Positions 26,073 through 35,589 of a DNA stretch of 64,000 nucleotides are shown in pieces; the first letter of the stretch is position 1, and each line of letters starts with the position of its first letter. A program made the translations under genes and the position numbers. Below the pieces are notes generated by a model. That model had not been told where the DNA came from. It was given only the letters and a program-made list of their open reading frames with translations, and did no database searches. The stretch comes from Galbibacter kalidii. Its GTDB lineage: Bacteria > Bacteroidota > Bacteroidia > Flavobacteriales > Flavobacteriaceae. The stretch is taken from positions 310,001 to 374,000 of the forward strand of contig NZ_JAPFGA010000001.1 in the NCBI RefSeq assembly GCF_026241135.1, in the 5' to 3' direction.

Positions 26073-28166
26073 TTATCGAACAAATGCATTTGCCATTCCA
26101 CCATCGACATTGATGATGTTTCCGGTGGACTTATCCAGGATGGCTACCAGTGAATAGACACCATTGGCAATATCTTCCGGATAGATTATTTCGTTTAATA
26201 AATTTCTTTTTGCGTAATGTGAGGGGAGTTCATCAACAGAGATACCGTAGGCTTTTGCCCTTCCTTCGGCCCATTCCCCCTGCCATATTTTACTACCTAC
26301 AATCACACCATCAGGATTTACGGTATTGACTTTTATTTTGTCTGTGCCCAATTCTGCTGCAAGCAAACGTGTCATGTGCTGTTGAGCAGCTTTAGCCGTT
26401 CCGTAGCCTACATTATTCGGACCAGAAACGAGTCCGTTTTTACTGGCAATATTGACGATGTCTCCACCGAGGTTTTGTTTTTTCAGTATAGCGACACCGT
26501 GTTGCGCCATTAAAAACTGTCCTTTTACCAAAACATCTTGCAGTAAATTCCAGTCTTTTAAGGTGGTGTCTTCCAAGGATTTTGAAATAGCCAAACCAGC
26601 CGAATGTACGATGATATCTACACCTCCAAAAGCAATAGCAGCATAACCATATGCTTTTTTGATGGAGTTTTCATCAGTAACGTCGCAAACAATAGTAGCT
26701 ACTTGATCTTTTTTATAGGTTTCCTCTGCTTCAGTCAAGGCATTTTTACTGATATCAGTCAGAACGACATTCGCTCCTTGTGAAACCAATTTATCGGCAA
26801 TGGCTTTCCCAATTCCGCCTCCGGCACCTGTAACGATAGCCACTTTTCTGGACAGCGGTTGTTCCGCAGGCATACGTTTTAACTTGGCCTCTTCAAGCAA
26901 CCAGTATTCAATGTCAAAAGCTTCCTGTCTTGGCAATGAGGTGTATGCTGTGATTGCTTCAGCTCCGCGCATCACGTTGATGGCATTTACATAAAATTCG
27001 CTTGCCACCCTTGCCGTTTGCTTGTTTTTGGCAAAGGAGAACATACCCACGCCCGGATAAATAATGATAACCGGATTCGGGTCTCTCATCGCTGGACTGT
27101 TATCGTGTTTACAGCTGTTGTAATAATCTGCGTATTCTTTTCGGTATTGTTCAAAAGCCGGTTCCAATTTTTTCAAGACCGCTTGGCTATCGGCAAGGTC
27201 TTCACTTGAATCAAGTGTAAGCACCAAAGGTTGAATTTTAGTGCGCAGGAAGTGATCCGGACAAGAAGTTCCCATAGGAGCCAAACGCTTCAAATCCTTA
27301 CTGTTGATATATTCCAACACCACATCGCTATCGGTAAAATGTCCGATCATATTTTTTTCTGAAGAACACAATCCCCGTAAAAGCGGCATAATCTGAGCCG
27401 CTTTTTCCTTACGGTCATCAGCCGGAAGGCTTTTGGTTTTTTCACCTCCAAAAACACTTCCTTTTTCCTGGATCTTGTTTTCAATATATTCTGAAGCCTT
27501 TTCAATTACTTCAAGGCTGTTCATATAACATTCATAAGAAGTATCACCCCAGGTAAACAATCCGTGACTACCTAAAACAATCCCTCTGATCCCCGGGTTT
27601 TCATTCAGGCATTTCTCCAATTGAAGTCCGAGGTCGAAACCAGGTCTTTGCCACGGTACCCAACCCATAGTGTCTCCCCAAATTTCCTTGGTGACCTTTT
27701 TGCTGTCTTTTGCTGCAGCTACGGCAATCAAAGCATCGGGGTGTAAATGGTCGATATGTTTAAAAGGTAATAACCCGTGTAATGGAGTGTCGATAGAAGG
27801 AGCCCTGCTGTCCAGATCATAAATACAATGATTGAACAAACCAACCATTCGGTCTTCATCGTGCAGGCCTTTATATACATTTTTAAGGTTTCTCAATCTT
27901 TTGGTATAGAGACCTGCAATTCCCGCCCTCGTTAATGTCCCGATATCACCTCCAGAACCTTTTATCCACATGACCTCTACTTCTTCATTGGTCAACGGAT
28001 CGGTTTCAATGGTTTTACAACTTGTGTTTCCACCACCGTAATTAGTGATTCTAAGGTCGGCTCCCAATATATTGGAACGATATAAAAAAAGGTCAACTTC
28101 ATTATCGATTGAAGCTGCTTTTTTTTCGTCCCAAAGGTAGTTTACATATTTAAAGGTTTTCTCCAT
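26073..28166 (-). CDS. Bifunctional L-rhamnulose-1-phosphate aldolase / L-lactaldehyde dehydrogenase (aldolase-SDR fusion)
   Basis: 697 residues in two parts. Residues about 1-420 are a class II aldolase/adducin-type domain with NYGGGNTSCK (near 38-47), VLGSHGLFTWGD (near 197-208) and other zinc-site segments. Residues about 436-697 are a short-chain dehydrogenase: TGAGGGIGKA as the NAD loop, NIASKNG with the Ser, and YGTAK as the Tyr-x-x-x-Lys active site (Tyr near 588). In Bacillus-type RhaEW this fusion splits L-rhamnulose-1-phosphate into DHAP and L-lactaldehyde and oxidises the latter with NAD to L-lactate. It is the first gene of the operon, with a TACTTTTG promoter box, divergent from the GntR gene. 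Confidence 0.92.
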   Translation of the reverse strand: MEKTFKYVNYLWDEKKAASIDNEVDLFLYRSNILGADLRITNYGGGNTSCKTIETDPLTNEEVEVMWIKGSGGDIGTLTRAGIAGLYTKRLRNLKNVYKGLHDEDRMVGLFNHCIYDLDSRAPSIDTPLHGLLPFKHIDHLHPDALIAVAAAKDSKKVTKEIWGDTMGWVPWQRPGFDLGLQLEKCLNENPGIRGIVLGSHGLFTWGDTSYECYMNSLEVIEKASEYIENKIQEKGSVFGGEKTKSLPADDRKEKAAQIMPLLRGLCSSEKNMIGHFTDSDVVLEYINSKDLKRLAPMGTSCPDHFLRTKIQPLVLTLDSSEDLADSQAVLKKLEPAFEQYRKEYADYYNSCKHDNSPAMRDPNPVIIIYPGVGMFSFAKNKQTARVASEFYVNAINVMRGAEAITAYTSLPRQEAFDIEYWLLEEAKLKRMPAEQPLSRKVAIVTGAGGGIGKAIADKLVSQGANVVLTDISKNALTEAEETYKKDQVATIVCDVTDENSIKKAYGYAAIAFGGVDIIVHSAGLAISKSLEDTTLKDWNLLQDVLVKGQFLMAQHGVAILKKQNLGGDIVNIASKNGLVSGPNNVGYGTAKAAQQHMTRLLAAELGTDKIKVNTVNPDGVIVGSKIWQGEWAEGRAKAYGISVDELPSHYAKRNLLNEIIYPEDIANGVYSLVAILDKSTGNIINVDGGMANAFVR

Positions 28167-28194
28167 TTTTAATTTCTAATTGAATTTGATGACT

Positions 28195-28202
28195 CAAAAG
28201 TA
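28195..28202 (-). promoter_or_regulatory. Putative -7 promoter element of the rhamnose operon
   Basis: On the minus strand it reads TACTTTTG, an exact TAnnTTTG match, 28 bases before the fused aldolase start. The DNA just upstream (28219-28247, forward numbering) holds two imperfect direct copies of AGGATRC on the minus strand, at a position where a regulator could act. No clear TTG -33 box is present, as might be expected for an activated promoter. Confidence 0.55.
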
Positions 28203-28331
28203 GTTTTAAAAAAAGACCATCGTATCCTGTGGTGTACTGCATCCTTTTCAGAAGAATATTAAATAAATTAATAATAATTATCTAATTTTACCACAATATA
28301 ATTAAAATGAATCACAGATTTTTAATAAACT

Positions 28332-29390
28332 ATGAACCCTGCAGTGTCCTCTTCTATCGAAATAAAAATTAATGAAAACTCCAGAGTCCCTAAATATAAA
28401 CAGATTGTGGACTCTATCATTGATGATATAAGTAAGGGGAACTTAACGGTCGGACAAAAGATACCTTCTATAAATGAGCTTAGTGAAACTTGTTATCTGT
28501 CAAGGGATACGGTAGAAAAAGCTTATAAACATTTAAAGGAAAAAAAGATTATTGTTTCGGTAAAAGGCAAGGGCTATTATACAGCTAAGACCGATTTGAT
28601 TTCCAAGGCGAATATCTTCTTTTTGATCAACAAGCCTAGTTCCTATAAAATGATGATATACAATTCGTTTTTGGATGGAATCGGGGTCAATGCGCATGTC
28701 AACCTGTTTATCTATCATTGTGAAGAATCCTTGTTTATTAAAACCTTGGAAAAAAATCTTGGTGCATACGATTATTATGTGATCATGCCGCATTTTAAAA
28801 CTGAAAAGCTTGGTCATGTAAGCTTTACTGATGAAGTGTTGAAGGTAATTGAAAAAATCCCGAAAGACAAGCTTATTATCATGGATAATGCCAAGCCGAT
28901 GATCAAAGGGGATTATGGATCGATTTATCAAGATTTTCAGGAAGATATCTACAATGCCCTGAAAGAAGGCTTGGATCGTTTAAAAAAATACGACAAGATC
29001 ATATTGGTATATCCCAGTAAGGCAGTTCACCCTTATCCAAAGCGGATATTGCACGGTTTCAGACAATTTTGTGTTGAATACGATTTTGATTTTGAGATCT
29101 TGGATGAAATCTACGAAGACATGGAGCTGCAAAGCAAGGATATCTATATAACCATTGAAGAGATGGACTTGGTGAATTTGGTAAGGCAGGTTCGTAAGAA
29201 AAACCTTGTTTTAGGCTCTGACATTGGGATTATTTCATACAACGATACTCCTTTAAAAGACTTGCTTGGAATTACCGTAATAAGTACAGATTTTAAGGCT
29301 ATGGGAGAAACCGCTGCCTATATGGTGCTGAAAAACAAAAAAGAAAAGGTGAAGAATGTGTTTAAATACATCGAAAGAAATTCGCTTTAA
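28332..29390 (+). CDS. GntR-family regulator with periplasmic-binding-protein-like effector domain, probable rhamnose regulator
   Basis: 352 residues. The N-terminal winged helix-turn-helix (about 20-85) reads PKYKQIVDSIIDDISKGNL, then KIPSINELSETCYLSRDTVEKAYKHLKEKK, the GntR pattern. The remainder (about 90-345) has the sugar-binding pattern of LacI/PBP1 folds (for example NIFFLINKPSSYKM near 93, and LGSDIGIISYNDTPLKDLL near 295). This is the domain layout of AraR-like repressors. It is divergent from the rhamnose operon across a 165-base gap, so rhamnose or a derivative is the likely effector. Sign of regulation is not known. Confidence 0.85.
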   Translation: MNPAVSSSIEIKINENSRVPKYKQIVDSIIDDISKGNLTVGQKIPSINELSETCYLSRDTVEKAYKHLKEKKIIVSVKGKGYYTAKTDLISKANIFFLINKPSSYKMMIYNSFLDGIGVNAHVNLFIYHCEESLFIKTLEKNLGAYDYYVIMPHFKTEKLGHVSFTDEVLKVIEKIPKDKLIIMDNAKPMIKGDYGSIYQDFQEDIYNALKEGLDRLKKYDKIILVYPSKAVHPYPKRILHGFRQFCVEYDFDFEILDEIYEDMELQSKDIYITIEEMDLVNLVRQVRKKNLVLGSDIGIISYNDTPLKDLLGITVISTDFKAMGETAAYMVLKNKKEKVKNVFKYIERNSL

Positions 29391-29396
29391 GAAATA

Positions 29397-29501
29397 AATG
29401 GTTAAAACCATTACATAACCATATTATTGTTTATTTAGCCTGCGGTTTAAACCGTGGGCGTTATGTTTTATCATTCTACGACGAAACCATTTTAATGGTT
29501 T
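29397..29501. repeat. Cluster of three short palindromes (REP-like)
   Basis: Three palindromes lie in 105 bases: AATGGTT-AA-AACCATT (29397-29412); CGGTTTAAACCG, perfect (29443-29454), extended by GCC/GGC arms; and AAACCATT-TT-AATGGTTT (29484-29501). The first and third share the same arms. The 201-base gap between the GntR gene and CE12 holds no gene. The layout resembles REP/BIME elements linked to REP-associated transposases in this phylum; no transposase is present here. Confidence 0.7.
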
Positions 29502-29591
29502 ATAGCTCTCACACATCCTTGATATCATCATAGTACAGGATGGTGGTTATTTGTAGACTCAATATATTAGTCTGATAATAACCAACCAAAT

Positions 29592-30899
29592 ATGTACAGA
29601 TCACAATTTTGCAGCTTTATTTTGTGTGTAATATTCTCATTTTCAGCATGTGCACAGAGCGGTGTGACCGATGGAGAACCGATAGCTTTTAAATTCGGAT
29701 ATCAAAAAGGATCAGGAGCAGAACTTATAAATTCCCCGACAACCTATAAATCCGGCAGTTTTGGTTTCGATTTTAATACTGAGGGAGCTGTTGCATTTGA
29801 AGAAAATACCCTTTTGGCAAAAGAATCGGTTTACTTTTCTATAGAATTACCTGAAGGGAATTATAAAATAGACATAGAACTGGGAAGCGAAAAAACGTCT
29901 TCCGTAAATACCATTAAAGCCGAATCGCGTAGGATTATGGTTTCCGAAGAGTCTTGTCAGACTGGTGAAACAGTTGCCAAAAGCTTTGTGGTGAACCTGA
30001 GAAGCATCAGAATTAACAATGATGATGTCGTTCGTTTGAAAGACAGGGAAAAAGCACAACTGAATTGGGATGATAAGCTTACACTCGAATTTTCAAAAGG
30101 AACTGCGGTAAGAAGTATCAAGATAACTCCTGTAAATTCTGTTGTAACGCTTTTTTTGGCGGGCGATTCTACGGTGACCGACCAAGATCTGGAACCTTGG
30201 GCGTCCTGGGGTCAAATGATTCCACAATATTTTAATGATCAGATTGTAGTTGCCAATTATGCTTCATCCGGGGCATCGTTGAGCTCATTTAAATGGAGAA
30301 AACGACTCGATAAAATACTTTCTGTCATAAAAGAAGGTGATTTTTTGATGATTGAATTCGGCCACAACGACGAAAAACAAAAGGGCGAAGGTAAAGGTCC
30401 GTGGCTTCACTATACAGATTTGCTTACCGAATATGCTACCAAAGCCAGGGAAAAAGGAGCAACCCCCATTTTGTTAACACCTACACAACGGCGACATTTT
30501 AATGAAGAAGGAAAATTGAAAGACACCCACGGTGATTTTCCGCCGGCGATGCGAAAAGTAGCCGGAAAACTGAATATCCCGCTAATCGATCTCACAAAAA
30601 TGACTACCGTGCTCTACGAAACCTGGAGAGATGATGTGTCGAGAAAAGCCTTTGTACAATACCCGGCAAATACATTTCCGGGGCAGAACAAGAAGCTGGA
30701 AGACAATACGCATTTCAATATGTTTGGTGCTCATGAGATTGCCTTATGCGTACTTTCAACATTACAACAAATGGAAACAGGCGTAGAAAAATACATTTCA
30801 ATAAAAATCAACTATAACCCGGAAAAGTCAAATAGTTATAAAGATTGGACGCTACCGATGAGTCCAAGATTTGAAGCTACTAAACCCGATGGAAATTAA
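29592..30899 (+). CDS. Rhamnogalacturonan acetylesterase (CE12), with N-terminal beta domain
   Basis: 435 residues, signal peptide about 1-22 (ACAQS). Residues 25-180 form a beta-rich domain of carbohydrate-binding type (for example AFKFGYQKGSGAELIN). The SGNH hydrolase follows: block I LAGDSTVTD (Ser193), block II Gly in SSGASL, block III EFGHND (near 255-260) and block V EDNTHFN (Asp and His near 375). These are the CE12 blocks. The enzyme would remove acetyl groups from rhamnogalacturonan. It is the first plus-strand gene after the GntR regulator, and its product acts with the neighbours GH2 and the second CE12 protein. Confidence 0.9.
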   Translation: MYRSQFCSFILCVIFSFSACAQSGVTDGEPIAFKFGYQKGSGAELINSPTTYKSGSFGFDFNTEGAVAFEENTLLAKESVYFSIELPEGNYKIDIELGSEKTSSVNTIKAESRRIMVSEESCQTGETVAKSFVVNLRSIRINNDDVVRLKDREKAQLNWDDKLTLEFSKGTAVRSIKITPVNSVVTLFLAGDSTVTDQDLEPWASWGQMIPQYFNDQIVVANYASSGASLSSFKWRKRLDKILSVIKEGDFLMIEFGHNDEKQKGEGKGPWLHYTDLLTEYATKAREKGATPILLTPTQRRHFNEEGKLKDTHGDFPPAMRKVAGKLNIPLIDLTKMTTVLYETWRDDVSRKAFVQYPANTFPGQNKKLEDNTHFNMFGAHEIALCVLSTLQQMETGVEKYISIKINYNPEKSNSYKDWTLPMSPRFEATKPDGN

Positions 30900-30913
30900 T
30901 ATCGATATCAGTA

Positions 30914-33766
30914 ATGAACTTACATAAAATGAAAAAAATACCAATTCTATTTTTATTGGCCCTAAGCGTAGCTTTTGTTTATGGACAACAAACCGAGAAG
31001 GTTTATTTATCAGGAAAAGATTTTAAAAATCCCGTACAATGGGAGTTTATGTGTACTAATGGCAATAATGCCAACACATGGACGACCATCGATGTGCCTT
31101 CACATTGGGAGCTCAAGGGATTTGGGGAATACACATACGGACGTTGGTACAAAGAGCTTGATCAGGATGAACCGAGCAAAGAAGAAGGTTTTTACAAATA
31201 CCAATTTACAGTTCCGCAAACATACAAAGACCAGCAGGTGAAAATCTTTTTTGGCGGAGCGATGACAGATACCGAGGTAAAGATTAACGGCAAACTTGCC
31301 GGGGAGGTTCACCAAGGGGGATTCTACGAATTTAGTTATGATATTACCGATTTAATAGTTGATGGCGAAAACCTGTTGGAAGTCCACGTTAAAAAACATT
31401 CTGATAACCATTCAGTGAACCGGGCCGAGCGCTGGGCAGACTGGTGGCTTTTTGGCGGAATTTACAGACCGGTGTGGCTCGAAATAAAGCCTAAAACGCA
31501 TATTGAAAATATATTTATTGATGCGAAGATGGATGGTGAAATGGAAGTGGTAATGCAGGGTCAAAACATTCCGAATAATACTTATGTAAATGCGTCGATA
31601 CAGAAACTGGGAGAATCAGATAGCAAACATGAAAATCAGAAGCAAAATGTGTCAGGTGAAGAGGCTACGCTTTCCTTTAAATGGAATAATGTTGACCCAT
31701 GGAGTCCTGAAATGCCAAATTTATACACGCTTAGCCTTCAGCTAAAAAAAGGAAATGAGATTTTACATGAAGTTGAAGAACGTTTTGGTTTCCGTACTTT
31801 GGAATTCAAAAAGAAAGACGGAATTTACGTCAATGGAAAGAAGATCATCATGAAAGGGATCAACCGGCATACCATTTGGCCGGAATCAGGCAGAAGTACC
31901 GATAAGGAGATCAGCATTATGGATGCCAACCTGATAAAAGATATGAACATGAATGCTGTTAGGGTGCACTATCCCCCCGATGACCACTTTCTGGAAGTGT
32001 GTGACTCACTGGGGCTGTTCGTACTTGACGAACTGGCAGGATGGCAAAACCCCTATGATATTGAAACGGGTACCAAACTTATAAAAGAAGTAGTGACAAG
32101 AGATGTCAATCATCCTTCGGTCATCATTTGGGATCAGGGAAACGAAGGTGGTTGGAGAGATGAATTGGATTCGGTTTTTTACGAACTCGATCCACAGCAG
32201 CGAATCGTGATTCACCCCTGGGCCGATTACAATGGCTGGGATACCCATCATTATCCCATGTATTTGACCGGTGTTCACCGTTTTGTAGATGGTGAAAATG
32301 TGTTTTTTCCAACGGAATTTATGCACGGTACTTATGACAACGGACACGGTTCCGGACTCGAAGATTTTTGGAATCGCTTTAAGGAGAGTCCGCTCTTTGC
32401 CGGCGGATTTATGTGGGCATTTTCAGATGAAGCCGTACTGCGAACCGATTGGGATGGAGAACGAAAATACGATTCCAAAGGTTCTTTAGCCCCCGATGGT
32501 ATTTTAGGTCCGCACAGGGAAAAAGAAGGTAGTTTTTATACGGTAAAGGATGTTTGGAGTCCGATACAGCTAAAGCCCATCCGCATCACACCTTCGTTTG
32601 ATGGTTCTTTTTTGATCACCAATGAATATATCTACACCAATCTGGATGCTTGTACGATGAAGTATGAGGTGAAATCGATGGATAAAAATGCTTTTTATGG
32701 TGATAATGAGGTTGCTGTGATAGCTGAAGGGACTATCAATTTACCTGCCATTGAACCCAGAGAGACCAGAAAGGTAAAAATGGACTTGCCTTCATTATTT
32801 TTTGAAGGGGATTGGTTGGAAATTACAGCTCATGATCAGCATGGCCGACTTGTGAATGTTTGGACATGGCCAATACATCAGCCGGACTATTATGCTCAAA
32901 AATTATTATTGAAAGGGAAAACGAAAAAAGCATCCGTAAAAGAAAAAAACGATGTGGTGGAATTGGAAGCCAATTCAATTAAAATTCAGATAGGAAAAAA
33001 AGACGGTATTCTAAAAAGTGTGTACAGAGGCAGGGTTGAAGTTCCTTTTAACGAAGGGCCGTATCCGTTAGGGATGAAGGCTGAAGTAAAAGAAGTGATT
33101 ACTTCCAAAGAAGACGGTAAAGCCGTTTGCGTGGTGCGTTACACCGGAGGGATCGACCATATAAAATGGACCATGCATCCCGACGGACGACTGAAAATGG
33201 AAATGGTCGCTTTAAAAAATAGAGGACGTAGCAGCGGATTTGACGGGGCGTTTTATGAAGGGGAGATAAAAGAGTTCGGTATCACTTTTAATTATCCCGA
33301 AGAGGGGGTAGAGGGTATGGAATGGTTTGGTCGCGGACCTTACCGGGTTTGGAAAAACCGGATAAAAGGAACTAACTACGGATTGTGGCAAAAAGACTAT
33401 AACAACACCATCACCGGTGAAAGTTTTGAGAATCTTGTGTATCCAGAGTTTAAAGGTTACCACGCCAACCTTATCGGGGCAAAAATTGATGCAGGAAATA
33501 ATACATTCAGAGTGTTTAGTGAGTCTGAAAATGTGTTTTTAAGACTATTGACCCCTGACAAACCCAAATACGCCTTAAAAGGAGCAAGGGCCTATCCTGA
33601 ATTTCCTTTCGGGGATATTTCGTTTATGTATGAAATCCCGGCTATGCATTCGTTTAAACCTGTTCCACATCACGGTCCGCATAGTCAGCCGTCGAACATT
33701 CGTATTAAAAGTGGTGACGATGGTATACCTATGAATTTATGGTTTGATTTTAGGGATGGGGAATGA
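30914..33766 (+). CDS. GH2 beta-galactosidase
   Basis: 950 residues. The signal peptide is about 1-24 if the Met at codon 6 (30929) is used as start. Domains in order are the N-terminal sugar-binding domain (WTTIDVPSHWELKG near 56), immunoglobulin-like domain, TIM barrel, and a C-terminal beta-galactosidase small-chain domain (GMEWFGRGPYRVWKNR near 806). The catalytic acid/base is Glu411 in WDQGNEGG and the nucleophile Glu468 in FPTEFMHG. It would remove galactose from side chains of rhamnogalacturonan I or oligosaccharides. It is 14 bases after the CE12 gene. The 204 bases after its stop hold no gene (see the repeat at 33780). Confidence 0.87.
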   Translation: MNLHKMKKIPILFLLALSVAFVYGQQTEKVYLSGKDFKNPVQWEFMCTNGNNANTWTTIDVPSHWELKGFGEYTYGRWYKELDQDEPSKEEGFYKYQFTVPQTYKDQQVKIFFGGAMTDTEVKINGKLAGEVHQGGFYEFSYDITDLIVDGENLLEVHVKKHSDNHSVNRAERWADWWLFGGIYRPVWLEIKPKTHIENIFIDAKMDGEMEVVMQGQNIPNNTYVNASIQKLGESDSKHENQKQNVSGEEATLSFKWNNVDPWSPEMPNLYTLSLQLKKGNEILHEVEERFGFRTLEFKKKDGIYVNGKKIIMKGINRHTIWPESGRSTDKEISIMDANLIKDMNMNAVRVHYPPDDHFLEVCDSLGLFVLDELAGWQNPYDIETGTKLIKEVVTRDVNHPSVIIWDQGNEGGWRDELDSVFYELDPQQRIVIHPWADYNGWDTHHYPMYLTGVHRFVDGENVFFPTEFMHGTYDNGHGSGLEDFWNRFKESPLFAGGFMWAFSDEAVLRTDWDGERKYDSKGSLAPDGILGPHREKEGSFYTVKDVWSPIQLKPIRITPSFDGSFLITNEYIYTNLDACTMKYEVKSMDKNAFYGDNEVAVIAEGTINLPAIEPRETRKVKMDLPSLFFEGDWLEITAHDQHGRLVNVWTWPIHQPDYYAQKLLLKGKTKKASVKEKNDVVELEANSIKIQIGKKDGILKSVYRGRVEVPFNEGPYPLGMKAEVKEVITSKEDGKAVCVVRYTGGIDHIKWTMHPDGRLKMEMVALKNRGRSSGFDGAFYEGEIKEFGITFNYPEEGVEGMEWFGRGPYRVWKNRIKGTNYGLWQKDYNNTITGESFENLVYPEFKGYHANLIGAKIDAGNNTFRVFSESENVFLRLLTPDKPKYALKGARAYPEFPFGDISFMYEIPAMHSFKPVPHHGPHSQPSNIRIKSGDDGIPMNLWFDFRDGE

Positions 33767-33779
33767 TTGTGTCACCTCG

Positions 33780-33920
33780 AGCCCTTCGGCTAACGCTCAG
33801 GATAAACTAAAGTCGATAGGTTGTTGATTATTACCTAAACTAAAATAGGTCTCGATAAGCTTCGCTTGATATCTTCAATTCAAAATATATTTTGAACTTC
33901 GATAGTGCTCGATCTGACAT
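33780..33920. repeat. Intergenic degenerate repeat segment
   Basis: The gap 33767-33970 contains CCTTCGGCTAACGCTCAGGA and CTCGATAAGCTTCGCTTGAT, fragments of the short repeats I recall from many flavobacterial intergenic spaces. A shorter related piece, GTGACGCTCAGG, is at 46341-46352. No gene is present. Confidence 0.4.
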
Positions 33921-33970
33921 GAATATTAATTTTAAAAACAGCAAGAACCACAAAACATAAAACTACACCA

Positions 33971-35506
33971 ATGAAAAACATAACACCATTATTAATTTGC
34001 CTGAGTTTTTTATTTATTCAATGTAAGGAAGCAGATACTGATAAAATCCCAACAGTATACACCGTAGGGGATTCCACCGTAAAAAATGGTCAAGGCGATG
34101 GCGCCGGCGGACTCTGGGGTTGGGGCGATTTTATCGGTCAGTTTTTTGATACTGCTCAGGTGAATGTAGAAAACCATGCCCTGGGCGGAACCAGTAGCCG
34201 TACTTATATTGATAAAGGCTTATGGCAACCGGTATTAGATAGCCTGAAAAAGGGGGATTATGTATTTATTCAATTCGGTCATAACGACAACGGTCCCATC
34301 AATGATGATTTTAGAGCGAGGGGAACCATCAAAGGAATTGGTGAAGAATCCGAAGAAATAGACAATATGCTTACCGGAAAACACGAAGTGGTGCACACCT
34401 ACGGTTGGTACATCCGAAAAATAGTAAGGGAAACCCAAGAAAAAGGAGCCATTCCGGTGGTGATGTCACCCATCCCAAGGGATCGATGGAAAGACGGGAA
34501 AGTTCCAAGGAACAATAATTCTTATGGACTTTGGGCAAAGCAAGTGGCAGAACAAGAAGGAGCAACTTTTATCGACCTGAATGATAAAATGGCTTTGCAA
34601 ATGGAAGCCTTAGGTGAGGATAAGATTTATGGTAATCTTTTCTACAAACGCGATCATACGCATACCTCTGCCAAAGGAGCGGTGTTGGCGGCATCCATCA
34701 TTTCAGAAGAATTAAAAAAGACGGATAATCCGATGAAGGAATATCTGTTGGAGAATCCTGAAATCGTACTTCCGAAAAAAGTGAATATCTATTTGATAGG
34801 GGATTCCACGGTAGCCAATAATGGTAATCCCGAAGCAGTAGGCTGGGGCGTAGAGCTTTATAAATATTTTGATACCACCCGGGTGAATATCATCAATCGA
34901 GCCCGTGGGGGAAGGAGTAGCCGTTCCTTTTATTTTGAAAAACTTTGGAAATCGGTTTATGATACCTTACAGGAAGGCGATTATGTATTGATGCAATTTG
35001 GACATAATGATGGTGGACACATAGACCAACCTAAATACAGGGGTTCGTTAAAAGGTTTAGGTGATTCTACTGTGGTAGTAAGCCGAAAAGGCGATATACA
35101 AGAAGAAGTGCACACCTACGGCTGGTATATGACGAGGTATATCGAACAAACCAAAGAAAAAGGGGCTGTTCCGGTGGTCTTTAGTCATATTCCGAGGAAT
35201 GAATGGCCCAACGGAAAAGTGGAAAGAGCCGATAAAAGCTACGGACTTTGGGCAAAACAGGTTGCTCAAAACAACGACGCTGCATTCATAGATCTTAACG
35301 ATAGCATTGCTGTGAAATATGAAGAAATGGGGGTAGAAAAGGTGAAGAAATTCTTCCCGAGAGATCATACGCATACCGACAAAGAAGGAGCTTCGTTGAA
35401 TGCCTTGATTTTAGCCAAATCGTTAAAAGAAGAAAAAAGACTTCCGTTACGGGATTATGTGATTGGGGATAAAAAAATCAAGCAGCTTTTATCAGCTTAC
35501 GAATAA
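33971..35506 (+). CDS. Tandem-domain rhamnogalacturonan acetylesterase lipoprotein (two CE12 domains)
   Basis: 511 residues with a lipobox (LFIQCKE, Cys18). Two complete SGNH/CE12 domains are in tandem: about 28-255 with VGDSTVKN, ALGGTSSR, QFGHNDNG and RDHTHTSAKGA; and about 271-500 with IGDSTVANN, ARGGRSSR, QFGHNDGG and RDHTHTDKEGA. Both retain the Ser, Gly, Asn and Asp/His blocks. The two halves share long, clearly similar stretches, such as HTYGWY (near 139 and 379) and SYGLWAKQVA (near 178 and 418), so an internal duplication is likely. A typical CE12 protein has one domain. It would deacetylate rhamnogalacturonan at the outer membrane. Confidence 0.9.
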   Translation: MKNITPLLICLSFLFIQCKEADTDKIPTVYTVGDSTVKNGQGDGAGGLWGWGDFIGQFFDTAQVNVENHALGGTSSRTYIDKGLWQPVLDSLKKGDYVFIQFGHNDNGPINDDFRARGTIKGIGEESEEIDNMLTGKHEVVHTYGWYIRKIVRETQEKGAIPVVMSPIPRDRWKDGKVPRNNNSYGLWAKQVAEQEGATFIDLNDKMALQMEALGEDKIYGNLFYKRDHTHTSAKGAVLAASIISEELKKTDNPMKEYLLENPEIVLPKKVNIYLIGDSTVANNGNPEAVGWGVELYKYFDTTRVNIINRARGGRSSRSFYFEKLWKSVYDTLQEGDYVLMQFGHNDGGHIDQPKYRGSLKGLGDSTVVVSRKGDIQEEVHTYGWYMTRYIEQTKEKGAVPVVFSHIPRNEWPNGKVERADKSYGLWAKQVAQNNDAAFIDLNDSIAVKYEEMGVEKVKKFFPRDHTHTDKEGASLNALILAKSLKEEKRLPLRDYVIGDKKIKQLLSAYE

Positions 35507-35589
35507 AATATCATCATTTTTTGATAAAATCAGTTAGCCCTAATTTCTAATTTTCCATTAACTTTAAAATCTGAAAAATTTTAAGATTA

